A stretch of 64,000 nucleotides of DNA, taken from contig NZ_KB912877.1 in NCBI RefSeq assembly GCF_000383855.1, positions 3,473,817 to 3,537,816 of the forward strand, given 5' to 3'. Of the stretch, positions 9,917 through 19,174 are shown piece by piece; position 1 is the first letter of the stretch, and every line of letters starts with the position of its first letter. The DNA comes from Methylobacter marinus A45. GTDB taxonomy: Bacteria > Pseudomonadota > Gammaproteobacteria > Methylococcales > Methylomonadaceae. The notes beneath the pieces are model-generated. The model was not told the origin of the DNA. It was given only the letters and a program-made list of their open reading frames with translations, and did not search any database. The position numbers and the translations under genes are program-made.

Positions 9917-10005
9917 AAACTAATGATCGGTAGTTTGAAAAGTCGACCATTCTAACTTAATTTTTATCCGAGGTTTAAAAATGTCAGTCAGGATGGGGCT
10001 GGAGT

Positions 10006-10500
10006 CTATTTCAGGATTTTTGCAAACATGGTTTCATAATCCGCCCTGGACATGACGCCGCTGATGCCCGTGCGTTGATGGGAGGCGTCGAAGAAATAGG
10101 TTCTGGGCAATTCGCCGTACCATTTGGGATCAATTTCAAAACGCAGCTTTTGGGCGTTCTCGTCCGCGAATACCCAGTTGTCGATTCCGGTCAATTGGTT
10201 TTTCCCCAGTATCTGCTGAATTTGATCGGTGTCGTCCACCGTATCGGCCGCCAGCATGATCATTTTCAGGTCCGGGTTTTCTTTATGCAAGCTGCTTAAC
10301 AATTCCATGTCTTTCAGGCAGGAAGAGCAGGTAATCGACCAGATGACCAGCATGAAGGGATGATCGGCATTGTTGGCCAGTATCTGTTGATAGCTGCCGG
10401 GCGCAAAGGGCTGCAGTTGCGGCTGTTCGGCGCGCGCGGACGAGGTGAATGCGATTGCCAGGATAAGCGGTAGGGAGGGGAAAAGTTTTTTTAGGAACAT
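10006..10500 (-). CDS. Periplasmic TlpA-like thioredoxin-family protein
   Basis: This 164-residue protein has a signal peptide (to about residue 24, ...SSARAEQ) and a thioredoxin fold with CSSC in SITCSSCLKDME. A cis-proline follows in GELPRTYFF. The ATG at 10500 is preferred to an upstream in-frame TTG because AGAGATTTGATC precedes it. It begins 2 nt after the stop of the Asp-box lipoprotein gene, so the pair is coupled, and it may reduce cysteines of that neighbour. Confidence 0.8.
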   Translation of the reverse strand: MFLKKLFPSLPLILAIAFTSSARAEQPQLQPFAPGSYQQILANNADHPFMLVIWSITCSSCLKDMELLSSLHKENPDLKMIMLAADTVDDTDQIQQILGKNQLTGIDNWVFADENAQKLRFEIDPKWYGELPRTYFFDASHQRTGISGVMSRADYETMFAKILK

Positions 10501-10502
10501 GA

Positions 10503-11693
10503 TCAAATCTCTATAAAGTGGTGGCCGACATCATTCGATGTCCATGACAGGAATATTTTTTCGCCATTACTGACCAATTTGGGGTGGCCGGACTTGGCGC
10601 TGGAATTAAGGATCTTTCTGTCCTTACTCCACGTGAGTCCGCGGTCGGTTGATTCTTTGATGACAATATCCGTGGCATTGCCGTCAAATTCTACCCAGGC
10701 AAGCACGACGCGCGAGCCCAGCGCGATTACATCCGGGTGGCCGGGCAGGTGCCCGGTATTGCCCAGGGACATGGGTTCCGACAGGGTTTTGCCAAGATCG
10801 TCGGTATGCGCGTAATAAATGCCCTGGCGCTTATCGCCCAAGGTGAACCAGGCTAAATGAGCCCGGCTCTGGGTGTCGATGGACAGGGCCGGGCCGTGCT
10901 CGGGGCAGGCGTCGATTTTCCAGTCGTCATGCGTGGTGCGTTGCGGTTTTGACCACTGTCCGTTCTGTGTCATGGTTATTAAGGCATGGTCGCGAGTACC
11001 GTCCGGAAACACCATGCGTACAAGGATAACCGGTTTTCCGCCGGGCGAAAATGTAATGGCCGTCCGGCAACAGGAGCATACGCCGCCGCTGATAAACCGG
11101 TTGCTGAATTCGGCGGTAGCCGGTTCGTCAGTCACCGCATAGTAAAGCGATAGGGCGCCTGCGGCTGAGTGGTGGCTATGCCGGTCATCGCGTGCATCAT
11201 GCCAGAACGTATAAATGTTATTGTTGTTATCCACCAGCATTTGGTCCATGTAATGCATGGCGGAATCGGCATGATCGCTGATGAGGACCGGTTTGCTGAA
11301 GGTTTGGCCGTTATCGTCGGAGTAGCTGAAAAACGATGTCGATTGTTGCTGCTCATCCGCATAGTAGAGGACATGAATCCGGCCGGATGCGCTAACGGTG
11401 ATGGCGGGAGGGTTTTCCGGCCAGGTGCTGATTTTTTGGATGTTGGAATTGATTTTGACGGGATTGCCGTAAGTTTTACCGTTGTCGGTCGAGGAATCGA
11501 CGAATACGGCGTTATCGGTCGGTATCAATCGCCACAAACGGCCGTCGGGTCCGAAGCTCACTGAGACTGTCGCGTTCAAGGCCCGTTTGGCGGGATCGTC
11601 AGCGTTAACATCCTTTGCGCTTGAATGGCAACCACTAGCAAGCAACAGGCCGAAAAGAAATGTCAGGGCTATTTTGTAACAGGGTCTCAACAT
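10503..11693 (-). CDS. Asp-box (BNR, sialidase-fold) lipoprotein with Cys motifs
   Basis: This predicted lipoprotein of about 396 residues (LLLASGCHSS lipobox) has four Asp-box motifs (STDNGKTY, SDDNGQTF, TDDLGKTL, STDRGLTW), indicating a six-bladed sialidase-type propeller. I see no complete sialidase active site, so enzymatic activity is not claimed. Between blades it has a striking GGVCSCCRTA segment and a later DACPEHGPA. The ATG at 11693 gives a normal lipoprotein signal; the reading frame stays open to a TTG at 11747 without an obvious ribosome-binding site. It is cotranscribed with the CSSC thioredoxin. Confidence 0.75.
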   Translation of the reverse strand: MLRPCYKIALTFLFGLLLASGCHSSAKDVNADDPAKRALNATVSVSFGPDGRLWRLIPTDNAVFVDSSTDNGKTYGNPVKINSNIQKISTWPENPPAITVSASGRIHVLYYADEQQQSTSFFSYSDDNGQTFSKPVLISDHADSAMHYMDQMLVDNNNNIYTFWHDARDDRHSHHSAAGALSLYYAVTDEPATAEFSNRFISGGVCSCCRTAITFSPGGKPVILVRMVFPDGTRDHALITMTQNGQWSKPQRTTHDDWKIDACPEHGPALSIDTQSRAHLAWFTLGDKRQGIYYAHTDDLGKTLSEPMSLGNTGHLPGHPDVIALGSRVVLAWVEFDGNATDIVIKESTDRGLTWSKDRKILNSSAKSGHPKLVSNGEKIFLSWTSNDVGHHFIEI

Positions 11694-12072
11694 GCGTTTT
11701 GCGTGGCTTTTAACAGTATGGCTGAAATTGAGCGTTTTTCGCGCCAAAACAAATCAATCGGAATGAATTATAGTGGGGAATGGCGGTTGAAAGCCAGCGA
11801 TTAACGTTACAGCGGCTTTAATCGGGAACCATGGCGGTGTGATGTCGGAGGCTCCCGCACGGTATAATGCGTGAAAGCCGGCGTATGCGGAATTTAAACC
11901 GGCTGGCAATATATATACAAGGAATGCCATGTATATTAACCCAGTAATAAGGTAGAATAATTGCCATTTTCCCGGCGGCATGCGCGGTCGAGCATAAAAG
12001 CCATAGTGAAGGGCATGGCCGCAAGCAATGCTGGGCAATAACGATTTACATGTATGAAAAAGAGGATAGCGC
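11694..12072. other. Divergent intergenic region carrying the fhc promoter area
   Basis: This gap of about 380 bp separates the minus-strand lipoprotein operon from fhcB. On the plus strand TGTATA near 11930 and TAGAAT at 11953-11958 are spaced about 17 nt apart, a weak sigma-70-like match. I found no gene or clear operator. Confidence 0.4.
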
Positions 12073-13332
12073 GTGATTGAAGTAACTGAAGTACCAAGTC
12101 CTTTTTGCGGTATTGGAACGGATGACCTGACAATCAGGGTTGACGGCGTATCGTTGAAAGTGGTTGAAAATGGCTGCCCGGTCAATACGCCTGCTTTTGA
12201 ACAGGCTATTACCGATACCAGTCCCCGGGTTGACGGCAAGGATGTCAGTCTCGATGCCGCCGTGGCCAAGGCCGCGGCATTGTTAAAAGGCACGAATCAA
12301 CCGGTTATCGGCGGCTGCGCGACCGATGTCAACGGCATGCGGGCCTTGCTGGCATTGGCAGACCGGTGCGGCGCCGTGGTCGATAACATGAATTTCAATG
12401 CAACCCGGCGCAATTTGCTGGCCCTTCAGGATTCAGGCTGGATGACGACCACGCTGGCGGAAGTGAAAAACCGTTGCGATTTGTTTTTGGTTGTCGGCGC
12501 CGATCCTGAAAGCTTCGCTCCACGCTTTTTCGAGCGCTACCTCTGGAATCAGGAATCCATGTTTCTGGAGGATACCGGCAACCGCGAGGTTATTTATTTA
12601 GGCAAAGCCCCTTCCGGTAATGCCTCCACCTCGCCCAAAGGGCAGAAAGCCCAGGTCTTCGAATGCGGGATGGAAGACTTGCCGGAACTCGTGGCGGTAT
12701 TGAGAGCCCTGGTTAAAGGTCAGCCTATCCGGGCTGAATCGGTAGGCGGCATCGCTGTCGCTGATTTACAGGGCATCGCCGACAAGCTGAAAGCGGCAGG
12801 CTACAGTGTCGTGACCTGGGCGGCCAGTGCGCTGTCTTACGATCAGGCTGAGCTGACCGTGCAGACATTGTCGGAAATGATCAAGGACATCAATGACCTG
12901 AACACCCGCTGTTCCGGCTTGCCGCTGGGCGGCAAGGAGGGCGATCAAACCGCCAATCAGGTGTGCGGCTGGACCACGGGTTATCCGGCGCGTACGCGTT
13001 TTTCCAAAGGCTTTCCTGAATATGATCCTTATTTGAACGATATCGAAGTGATGACGGCCAATGGCGAAGCCGATGCGCTGGTGTGGGTGCAGGCGTTTAA
13101 TGTTAATGCCGTGCCGCCGGCAACGGACTTGCCGACCATAGTCATCGGCCGTTCCGGCATGACCTTCGCCAAAGAGCCGGATGTGTTTATTCCGGTCGGC
13201 ACTCCCGGTATCGATCATGCCGGCCATGCGTATCGTATGGATAACGTGGTCGCGATTCGATTGAAAAAATGTCGCGATTCCGGGCTGCCCAGTACGTCTG
13301 ACGTGCTGAACGCCATTGAACAAGCTTTGTAG
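12073..13332 (+). CDS. fhcB: Formyltransferase/hydrolase complex subunit FhcB
   Basis: This 419-residue protein is related to subunit B of formylmethanofuran dehydrogenase. In methylotrophs the Fhc complex converts formyl-tetrahydromethanopterin to formate through a methanofuran-like carrier. The N-terminus PSPFCGIGTDDL aligns with the cofactor-domain start of archaeal FwdB/FmdB, where more cysteines are usual; methylotroph FhcB is thought not to do the redox step. It starts with GTG at 12073 after AGAGGATAG. It heads fhcBADC, with 8 nt to fhcA. Confidence 0.95.
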   Translation: MIEVTEVPSPFCGIGTDDLTIRVDGVSLKVVENGCPVNTPAFEQAITDTSPRVDGKDVSLDAAVAKAAALLKGTNQPVIGGCATDVNGMRALLALADRCGAVVDNMNFNATRRNLLALQDSGWMTTTLAEVKNRCDLFLVVGADPESFAPRFFERYLWNQESMFLEDTGNREVIYLGKAPSGNASTSPKGQKAQVFECGMEDLPELVAVLRALVKGQPIRAESVGGIAVADLQGIADKLKAAGYSVVTWAASALSYDQAELTVQTLSEMIKDINDLNTRCSGLPLGGKEGDQTANQVCGWTTGYPARTRFSKGFPEYDPYLNDIEVMTANGEADALVWVQAFNVNAVPPATDLPTIVIGRSGMTFAKEPDVFIPVGTPGIDHAGHAYRMDNVVAIRLKKCRDSGLPSTSDVLNAIEQAL

Positions 13333-13340
13333 GTAAGAAT

Positions 13341-15008
13341 ATGTTGATAAAATTAACAGGTGGAACTGTCTATGATCCTGCCAGCGGTATCGATGGCAAG
13401 AAACAGGACATCTACATCAAGGACGGGCGTATCGTCAATCAGCCGGGCCCGGATGTCCAGATTGATAAGGAATATGACCTGAGCGGCAAGGTAGTCATGT
13501 CCGGCGCGATCGATATGCATACACATATCGGCGGCGGCAAGGGCAATATCGCCAGAACCCTGCTGCCTGAAGACCATCGCATGGATCCCGTGCATCGCAC
13601 CGATGCGACGCGTTCCGGCACGGGCCATGCCATGCCCAGCACCTTTGTAACCGGCTACCGTTATGCCGAGATGGGCTATACCGCCGGCTTCGAACCTGCC
13701 GTGCTGGCGGTCAATGCGCGTCAGGCGCACATGGAAATGGCAGACATTCCTATCCTGGATAAAGGCGGCTACGTCATGCTGGGCAGTGATGATTATCTGC
13801 TGCGCATGCTGACCGCCAAGAAGGACCAGAAAGCGATCAATGACTATGTGGCCTGGACACTGCAGGCGGCCAAGGGCATCGGCATCAAGGTCGTCAATCC
13901 AGGCGGCATCAGCGCCTTCAAGTTCAATCAGCGCAAACTGGACCTGGACGAGAAAAACAGCCACTACGGCGTCAGCCCGCGGGAAATCCTGCAGGTGCTG
14001 GCCACGGCGGTCAAACAGCTGGGCATCACGCATCCGCTGCATGTGCACGGCTGCAACTTGGGCGTGCCCGGCAACATGAATACCACGCTGGACACGATCC
14101 AGGGTATCGGCGGCCTGCCCATGCACTTGACGCACATTCAGTTCCACAGCTATGGCACGGAAGGGGATTTCAAATTCTCCTCGGGCGCGGCGCAGATTGC
14201 CGAGGCGGTCAACAGAAACAAGAACATCACCATCGATGTCGGGCAGGTTCTGTTCGGGCAGACCGTTACCGCATCGGGCGACAATATGCGTCAGCATGCC
14301 AACCATAAACATGCCAGCCCGAACAAATGGGTGTGCATGGATATCGAATGCGATGCGGGCTGCGGCGTTGTGCCGTTCAAATACAAGGATCAGAACTTCG
14401 TCAATGCCCTGCAGTGGGCGATCGGTCTGGAAACCTTCCTGCTGGTCGATGACCCGTGGCGTATTTTCCTGACCACCGACCATCCTAATGGTGCGCCGTT
14501 TACCAGCTATCCGCATCTGATCCGTTTGCTGATGGATAAGAGTTTCCGTAACGACATGCTGGCGACGATCCATCCGGAAGCGCAGAAAATGACCACCTTG
14601 GCGTCGATAGACCGCGAATACAGCCTGCAGGAAATCGCGATCATGACGCGCGCCGGCGCGGCCAGACTGATCGGTCTGCAGGATCGCGGCGGTCTGAGCG
14701 CCGGCAACTGGGCCGATATTACCGTCTATACCGATAATGCCGACCGCGAAAAAATGTTCGCCAAGCCGGATTATGTCTTCAAGGACGGCGAATTGGTCGT
14801 CCGGGACGGCACGGTAGTTCATTCCAAGTGGGGCACAACCCATATCGTTAAACCGGATTGGGACCCATCGATAGAGAAAGATTTACAGAAATATTTTGAC
14901 CGGTTCCTTACTATGAAAGTCGGTAACTTTAAAATCAGCGATGATGAATTCACGGACATTGGCCGCGGCAGCTTGACTGCGCATCCGCTTAAAGGGGAGG
15001 TGGCATGA
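13341..15008 (+). CDS. fhcA: Formyltransferase/hydrolase complex subunit FhcA
   Basis: This 555-residue amidohydrolase-fold subunit has DMHTHIGGG near residues 57-65 (metal-binding His pair), HVHGCNLG and a late TTDHPNG. It is the hydrolase that releases formate from the formylated carrier, equivalent to FwdA/FmdA of methanogens. The stop overlaps the fhcD start by 4 nt (ATGA). Confidence 0.97.
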   Translation: MLIKLTGGTVYDPASGIDGKKQDIYIKDGRIVNQPGPDVQIDKEYDLSGKVVMSGAIDMHTHIGGGKGNIARTLLPEDHRMDPVHRTDATRSGTGHAMPSTFVTGYRYAEMGYTAGFEPAVLAVNARQAHMEMADIPILDKGGYVMLGSDDYLLRMLTAKKDQKAINDYVAWTLQAAKGIGIKVVNPGGISAFKFNQRKLDLDEKNSHYGVSPREILQVLATAVKQLGITHPLHVHGCNLGVPGNMNTTLDTIQGIGGLPMHLTHIQFHSYGTEGDFKFSSGAAQIAEAVNRNKNITIDVGQVLFGQTVTASGDNMRQHANHKHASPNKWVCMDIECDAGCGVVPFKYKDQNFVNALQWAIGLETFLLVDDPWRIFLTTDHPNGAPFTSYPHLIRLLMDKSFRNDMLATIHPEAQKMTTLASIDREYSLQEIAIMTRAGAARLIGLQDRGGLSAGNWADITVYTDNADREKMFAKPDYVFKDGELVVRDGTVVHSKWGTTHIVKPDWDPSIEKDLQKYFDRFLTMKVGNFKISDDEFTDIGRGSLTAHPLKGEVA

Positions 15009-15901
15009 TTATTAATGGTGTAGCAATTGATGCGACCTTTGCCGAAGCGTTCCCGATGAAAGCGACACGCGCTATCATCACCGCGCAAAATGAAAAATGG
15101 GCCATGATTTCCGCCCAGGCCATGACCGGCTTCGCCACCTCGGTGATTGCCTGTGGCTGTGAGGCCGGTATCGAGCGGGTGCTGGACCCTTCCGAAACGC
15201 CGGACGGCCGTCCGGGCGTTTCGGTCATGATCTTCGCCATGGGCGGCAAGGGCCTGGCCAAACAGCTGGAAACGCGTGCCGGGCAGTGCGTATTGACGTC
15301 GCCTACCTCGGCGCTGTTTGCCGGCATCGAGAGCGATAAAAAGATTCCGTTGGGCAAAAACCTGCGTTATTTCGGCGACGGCTTCCAGGTATCGAAACTG
15401 ATTGACGGCAAGCGCTACTGGCGCATACCGGTCATGGATGGCGAGTTTCTGGCTGAAGCCACAACCGGGCAGGTTGATGCGGTAGGCGGCGGCAACTTTC
15501 TGGTGCTGGCCAAATCGCAGCCGCAGGCGCTGGCCGCCTGTGAGGCCGCGATTGAAGCCATGCGCAAAATTCCCAATGTCATCATGCCGTTTCCGGGCGG
15601 CGTCGTGCGTTCCGGATCCAAAGTCGGATCGAAATACAAGGCGTTGGGCGCATCCACCAATGACGCCTTCTGCCCGACCTTGAAAGGCATGACCCGGACT
15701 GATCTGTCGCCCGAGGTTGAGTCGGTTATGGAAATCGTAATCGACGGTCTGACCAAGGAAGATATTGATAAAGCCATGCGCGTCGGCATACAGGCGGTCT
15801 GCGATTTAGGTGCCGAAAACGGCATCACGCGCATCAGTGCGGGTAACTACGGCGGCAAGCTCGGACCGTTCCACTTTCACTTACAGGAGATTATGGCGTG
15901 A
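15005..15901 (+). CDS. fhcD: Formylmethanofuran:tetrahydromethanopterin formyltransferase
   Basis: This 298-residue Ftr/FhcD moves the formyl group between tetrahydromethanopterin and the methanofuran-type carrier. Family features include the N-terminal GVAIDATFAEAFPMKATR and FPGGVVRSGSKVGSKYK in the C-terminal half. It overlaps fhcA by 4 nt and fhcC by 4 nt, indicating tight coupling. Length matches the family. Confidence 0.97.
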   Translation: MIINGVAIDATFAEAFPMKATRAIITAQNEKWAMISAQAMTGFATSVIACGCEAGIERVLDPSETPDGRPGVSVMIFAMGGKGLAKQLETRAGQCVLTSPTSALFAGIESDKKIPLGKNLRYFGDGFQVSKLIDGKRYWRIPVMDGEFLAEATTGQVDAVGGGNFLVLAKSQPQALAACEAAIEAMRKIPNVIMPFPGGVVRSGSKVGSKYKALGASTNDAFCPTLKGMTRTDLSPEVESVMEIVIDGLTKEDIDKAMRVGIQAVCDLGAENGITRISAGNYGGKLGPFHFHLQEIMA

Positions 15902-16713
15902 GTGCTTTAACATTTTCACTGATACACCGGCCGGATCAGCGTGTGGATATGTCGCCGCTGGTCTGTCATTTGCTCAAGGACATGGAGCCTGCGCAAATTG
16001 CCGCCATTGAGCTGCAAAGCGGCAAACGCAAAATCCGGGTGGATGAATTGTTCAAGGTTTCCGGTTCCGACACTCAGCAGATCGTCATCGAAAACAGTTT
16101 CGGCAAGCTCGATTTTATCGGCAAGGAACTCGACGGCGGCAGCATTAAAGTCGAAGGCGATGCCGGTGCTTATCTGGGATTGGGCATGAAGTCCGGCGAG
16201 ATTAGCGTAATGGGTAATGCCGGCATCTATGCGGCTTGTGAAATGAAAAAAGGTTTCGTGACTATTGCTGGCGATGCCGGCGATTTTCTCGGAGCAGCCT
16301 TGCCGGGCAACAAAATGGGCATGAAAGGCGGTACGGTCCTGGTTAAGGGTAATGTCGGCGAGCGGGCGGGAGACCATATGCGCCGCGGCAATATTCTTAT
16401 CGAAGGCAATGCCGGTGATTATTGCGGGTCCAGAATGACGGCCGGGACGATTGCCGTCATGGGCAAAACCGGCAGGAATCTGGGCTACGCCATGCGCCGC
16501 GGCACCTTGCTGTTATGGAATCAACCCGTGTTACCGGCAAGTTTTAATGACTGCGGCGCGCACACGCTGGCTTTTTTGCCTATACTGTTTACATCATTTA
16601 GGAAACTCAATTCCAAATTTGCCGATGCTTCCGTGGCATTTAATCGCGTACAGCGTTATGCCGGCGATATGTCGGAAATCGGCAGAGGCGAGGTATTAAT
16701 TAAAATAGGATAA
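15898..16713 (+). CDS. fhcC: Formyltransferase/hydrolase complex subunit FhcC
   Basis: This 271-residue subunit has the GXXGXXXG right-handed beta-helix of the FwdC/GltB C-terminal type. Repeats such as GDAGAYLGLGMKSGEI, GNAGIYAACEMKKG and GNAGDYCGSRMTAG run through about residues 85-210. It is a structural scaffold for the Fhc complex. It is the last gene of the operon and is followed by a strong terminator. Confidence 0.97.
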   Translation: MSALTFSLIHRPDQRVDMSPLVCHLLKDMEPAQIAAIELQSGKRKIRVDELFKVSGSDTQQIVIENSFGKLDFIGKELDGGSIKVEGDAGAYLGLGMKSGEISVMGNAGIYAACEMKKGFVTIAGDAGDFLGAALPGNKMGMKGGTVLVKGNVGERAGDHMRRGNILIEGNAGDYCGSRMTAGTIAVMGKTGRNLGYAMRRGTLLLWNQPVLPASFNDCGAHTLAFLPILFTSFRKLNSKFADASVAFNRVQRYAGDMSEIGRGEVLIKIG

Positions 16714-16745
16714 AGCCGTCGGTATCCTGTTTCAGCAATAAATGC

Positions 16746-16773
16746 AAAAAGCCCCGATTTTCGGGGCTTTTTG
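16746..16773 (+). terminator. Intrinsic terminator after fhcC
   Basis: AAAAAGCCCCGA, a short loop, TCGGGGCTTTTT: a perfect GC-rich stem with a following T-run, 33 nt after the fhcC stop. Confidence 0.93.
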
Positions 16774-16830
16774 TTGGTCTGAACCCTAGCTCTTAGACGG
16801 TAAGATTATATTCAAAATACCCAGGGCGCT

Positions 16831-18480
16831 ATGCTGAAAAATCCTCTTGATGGCTGTATTGGCAATATTATTGAAGCAATGGCAAGCTTGATGATCTTTG
16901 TCGTCAGAACGAGGTTTGTTTTGTGTGTTTTACTGGCGGGGGCTTTTTCCGACGCATTCGCCGAACCTGTTCATATACAATTGCGTTGGCACCATCAATT
17001 CCAGTTTGCCGGTTATTACGTGGCGCTGGAAAAGGGTTTTTATCGTAAAGCCGGACTTGAAGTAATACTTGACGCCGGTTCGCCGGATAAAAAGCCGGTT
17101 CAGCGAGTGCTTCAGGGGCGTGCCCAATATGGCGTAGCCAATAGCGAACTGTTGCTGGAGCGGCTGCGCGGTGCGCGGCTGGTGGCATTGGCCGCTATTT
17201 ATCAGCATTCTCCGTCCGTATTGCTGGCGCGAAAGGACGCCGGCATTCTTTCCCCGCATGATTTAATCGGCAAGAAGGTGATGTTGATGGACAAAGTCGT
17301 TGATGCCGATTTTTTTGCCATGATGCATAATGAAGGCATCAGCATGGCGGATCTCCATGTCATTCCGAGCAGTTTTAATATTCAGGATCTGGTTGACGGA
17401 AAAGTTGTCGCTTTTAACTCGTATCTGAGCAATGAGCCTTATTATTTGAAGCAGCATGGTGTCGATTATACGGTCCTTAATCCGCGTAACTACGGGGTGG
17501 ATTTTTACAGTGATATTCTCTTTACAACCGAAAGTGAAATAAAAAAACATCCAGGCAGAGTTAAGGCATTGCGCGATGCCAGCCTGGAGGGGTGGCGTTA
17601 TGCTATGGATCATCCTCAGGAAGTGATTGATTTATTAGTGAACAAATATAAGGTGAACAAATCCAGGGCGCATCTGGAATTTGAAGCCCAGGTCATACGG
17701 CCCTTGATCGTGCCGGATTTGATTGAGATGGGCCATATGAATCCCTGGCGCTGGCAGCATATGGCGAATACTTTTATGCAAGCCGGTATGGTCGAAAATG
17801 ACCAGGCCTTGAATGGTTTTATGTATGATCCTGATTTTAAAGTTGACCGGGAGCAACTATGGTTATATTCGGAAATTTTTTTAGCCATAGCAGCGGTGGT
17901 GGTTTTCGTTATTATAGCCTTGTCCATTTCCTATAGAACCGCAAGGAGAGAAATTCGCTTGCGTCTGGCCGCTGAAGAGGAGATCAGGAAAATCGCCTAT
18001 CGTGATATGTTGACGGGTCTCGATAACCGCCACCATCTGTTTGTGCTGGCGGATCAATTTTTAAAAATGGCTCAAAGAGACTGTTACAAGGTTGCCGTTT
18101 GCTTTATTGATCTGAATCAATTCAAAGATATAAACGATACGTTAGGTCACAAGGCGGGCGATAAAGTGTTGGTGCATGTGGGGCAGACGTTACGAAATTT
18201 TATTCGTCAATCGGATGTGGCGGTCCGCTTCGGCGGTGATGAATTTATCTTATTGCTTAACCACGTCAAAAATAGGGAAGATGTCACGATGACATTGGTG
18301 AAGATACAGCAGGCTATCGGTCGTCCGGTCGACTATCAGGATAAACAGTTACATGTATCGGCAAGCATGGGCGTGGCTTTTTATCCCGATGATGGTACTG
18401 ATATTGATGCGTTGATCGATCTTGCGGATTCGAAAATGTATCGCGTGAAGCTGGATTGCAAAAGACCGATGGAACTTTAG
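16831..18480 (+). CDS. NMT1/THI5-like periplasmic sensor fused to diguanylate cyclase
   Basis: This 549-residue protein has a signal peptide or anchor near residues 25-45 (LCVLLAGAFSDAFAEP) and an NMT1/THI5-like ligand-binding domain (about 46-330; LRWHHQFQFAGYYVALEKGF is characteristic). A transmembrane helix lies at about 348-370 and a GGDEF domain follows (about 390-545). GGDEF is at 468-472 and an inhibitory site RxxD at Arg459-Asp462, so an active c-di-GMP synthase with product inhibition is predicted. Related binding domains recognise pyrimidine precursors or nitrate/taurine-type ligands; the ligand here is unknown. ATGs at codons 17 and 21 are alternative starts. Confidence 0.88.
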   Translation: MLKNPLDGCIGNIIEAMASLMIFVVRTRFVLCVLLAGAFSDAFAEPVHIQLRWHHQFQFAGYYVALEKGFYRKAGLEVILDAGSPDKKPVQRVLQGRAQYGVANSELLLERLRGARLVALAAIYQHSPSVLLARKDAGILSPHDLIGKKVMLMDKVVDADFFAMMHNEGISMADLHVIPSSFNIQDLVDGKVVAFNSYLSNEPYYLKQHGVDYTVLNPRNYGVDFYSDILFTTESEIKKHPGRVKALRDASLEGWRYAMDHPQEVIDLLVNKYKVNKSRAHLEFEAQVIRPLIVPDLIEMGHMNPWRWQHMANTFMQAGMVENDQALNGFMYDPDFKVDREQLWLYSEIFLAIAAVVVFVIIALSISYRTARREIRLRLAAEEEIRKIAYRDMLTGLDNRHHLFVLADQFLKMAQRDCYKVAVCFIDLNQFKDINDTLGHKAGDKVLVHVGQTLRNFIRQSDVAVRFGGDEFILLLNHVKNREDVTMTLVKIQQAIGRPVDYQDKQLHVSASMGVAFYPDDGTDIDALIDLADSKMYRVKLDCKRPMEL

Positions 18481-18502
18481 AATTAATAAACCAACTATAC
18501 GA

Positions 18503-18534
18503 CAAAAGCCCCGGTATTGCCGCGAGGCTTTTGC
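18503..18534. terminator. Intrinsic terminator between convergent genes
   Basis: CAAAAGCC pairs with GGCTTTTG across a 15-nt loop region. Run-off T or A tracts on both sides allow it to act for the GGDEF gene and for the minus-strand Fae homologue. Confidence 0.75.
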
Positions 18535-18549
18535 CAAAACAGTGTGGCT

Positions 18550-19098
18550 TTAGATTTTGCCGTCCAGACCCATCTGAAAATATTTATGGGTGATTTTATC
18601 CTGATTTTCCAGTAACCAGTCTATATCGGGCGTATTGGTCATTGCCTTATGGATGGCTTGTGCCGTGGCTTTGCGATGGATGTCGAACAAAATTTGATGG
18701 TCCAGATTGTCATCGGTGGACACGCTTGGGTTTAACCAGACTGAACAGATGATGCCCAGATCATTGGCTTTTTCTTTTGGGATGTCGCCGGCGCGAACCG
18801 CGTCAAGAACACCGTTAGCAATCGCCGCCTGCACCGTGCCCATCAGAATATTGGTGTAACGGTTGTTGTTGACTGTAACTTTGCTGACCATCAAGGTAAC
18901 GGGGCGAACCTGAATGTCGGTATTCAAAATGGCGAACACCTTTGAGTGGCCTTTAGCCTGGTTGCCGGTCAGTGTGGCTAAGGCAGTGCCGACAGGGCCG
19001 TCTAATTCACCGATGATGATCTCAGGTTCCGCGGCTGTGCCGGGAGGACCGCCTGCAACAAGGGCTTCACCGGTACGGAATACGATTCTTTCGCTCAT
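18550..19098 (-). CDS. Fae-family homologue without the catalytic histidine
   Basis: This 182-residue protein matches formaldehyde-activating enzyme (Fae) across its fold: GEALV near residue 10, IIIGELDGPVGTA, LMVSKVTV and late KATAQAIHKAM. True Fae condenses formaldehyde with tetrahydromethanopterin using His17 in the motif VAHIDLIIG. Here the aligned stretch is AAEPEIIIG, placing Glu24 at the histidine position. It is therefore closer to the Fae2/Fae3-type homologues of unknown role. The start at 19098 is chosen because GGAGAGATAC precedes it; the frame extends further upstream. It is divergent from the radical SAM gene by 76 bp. Confidence 0.82.
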   Translation of the reverse strand: MSERIVFRTGEALVAGGPPGTAAEPEIIIGELDGPVGTALATLTGNQAKGHSKVFAILNTDIQVRPVTLMVSKVTVNNNRYTNILMGTVQAAIANGVLDAVRAGDIPKEKANDLGIICSVWLNPSVSTDDNLDHQILFDIHRKATAQAIHKAMTNTPDIDWLLENQDKITHKYFQMGLDGKI

Positions 19099-19174
19099 GT
19101 ATCTCTCCAAAAACTTAAAATACAAATTTCAGTTCGACGTAGAATAACACAATTTAGCTTTGTTTTTGAATGGA

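Noticed and set aside
11754..12293. Minus-strand open frame in the fhcB upstream region
   Set aside because: It runs antisense through the fhcB start and the intergenic region, with no family signal.
13353..14843. Long minus-strand open frame opposite fhcA
   Set aside because: It mirrors the codon pattern of fhcA in a GC-rich gene; no ribosome-binding site or motif.
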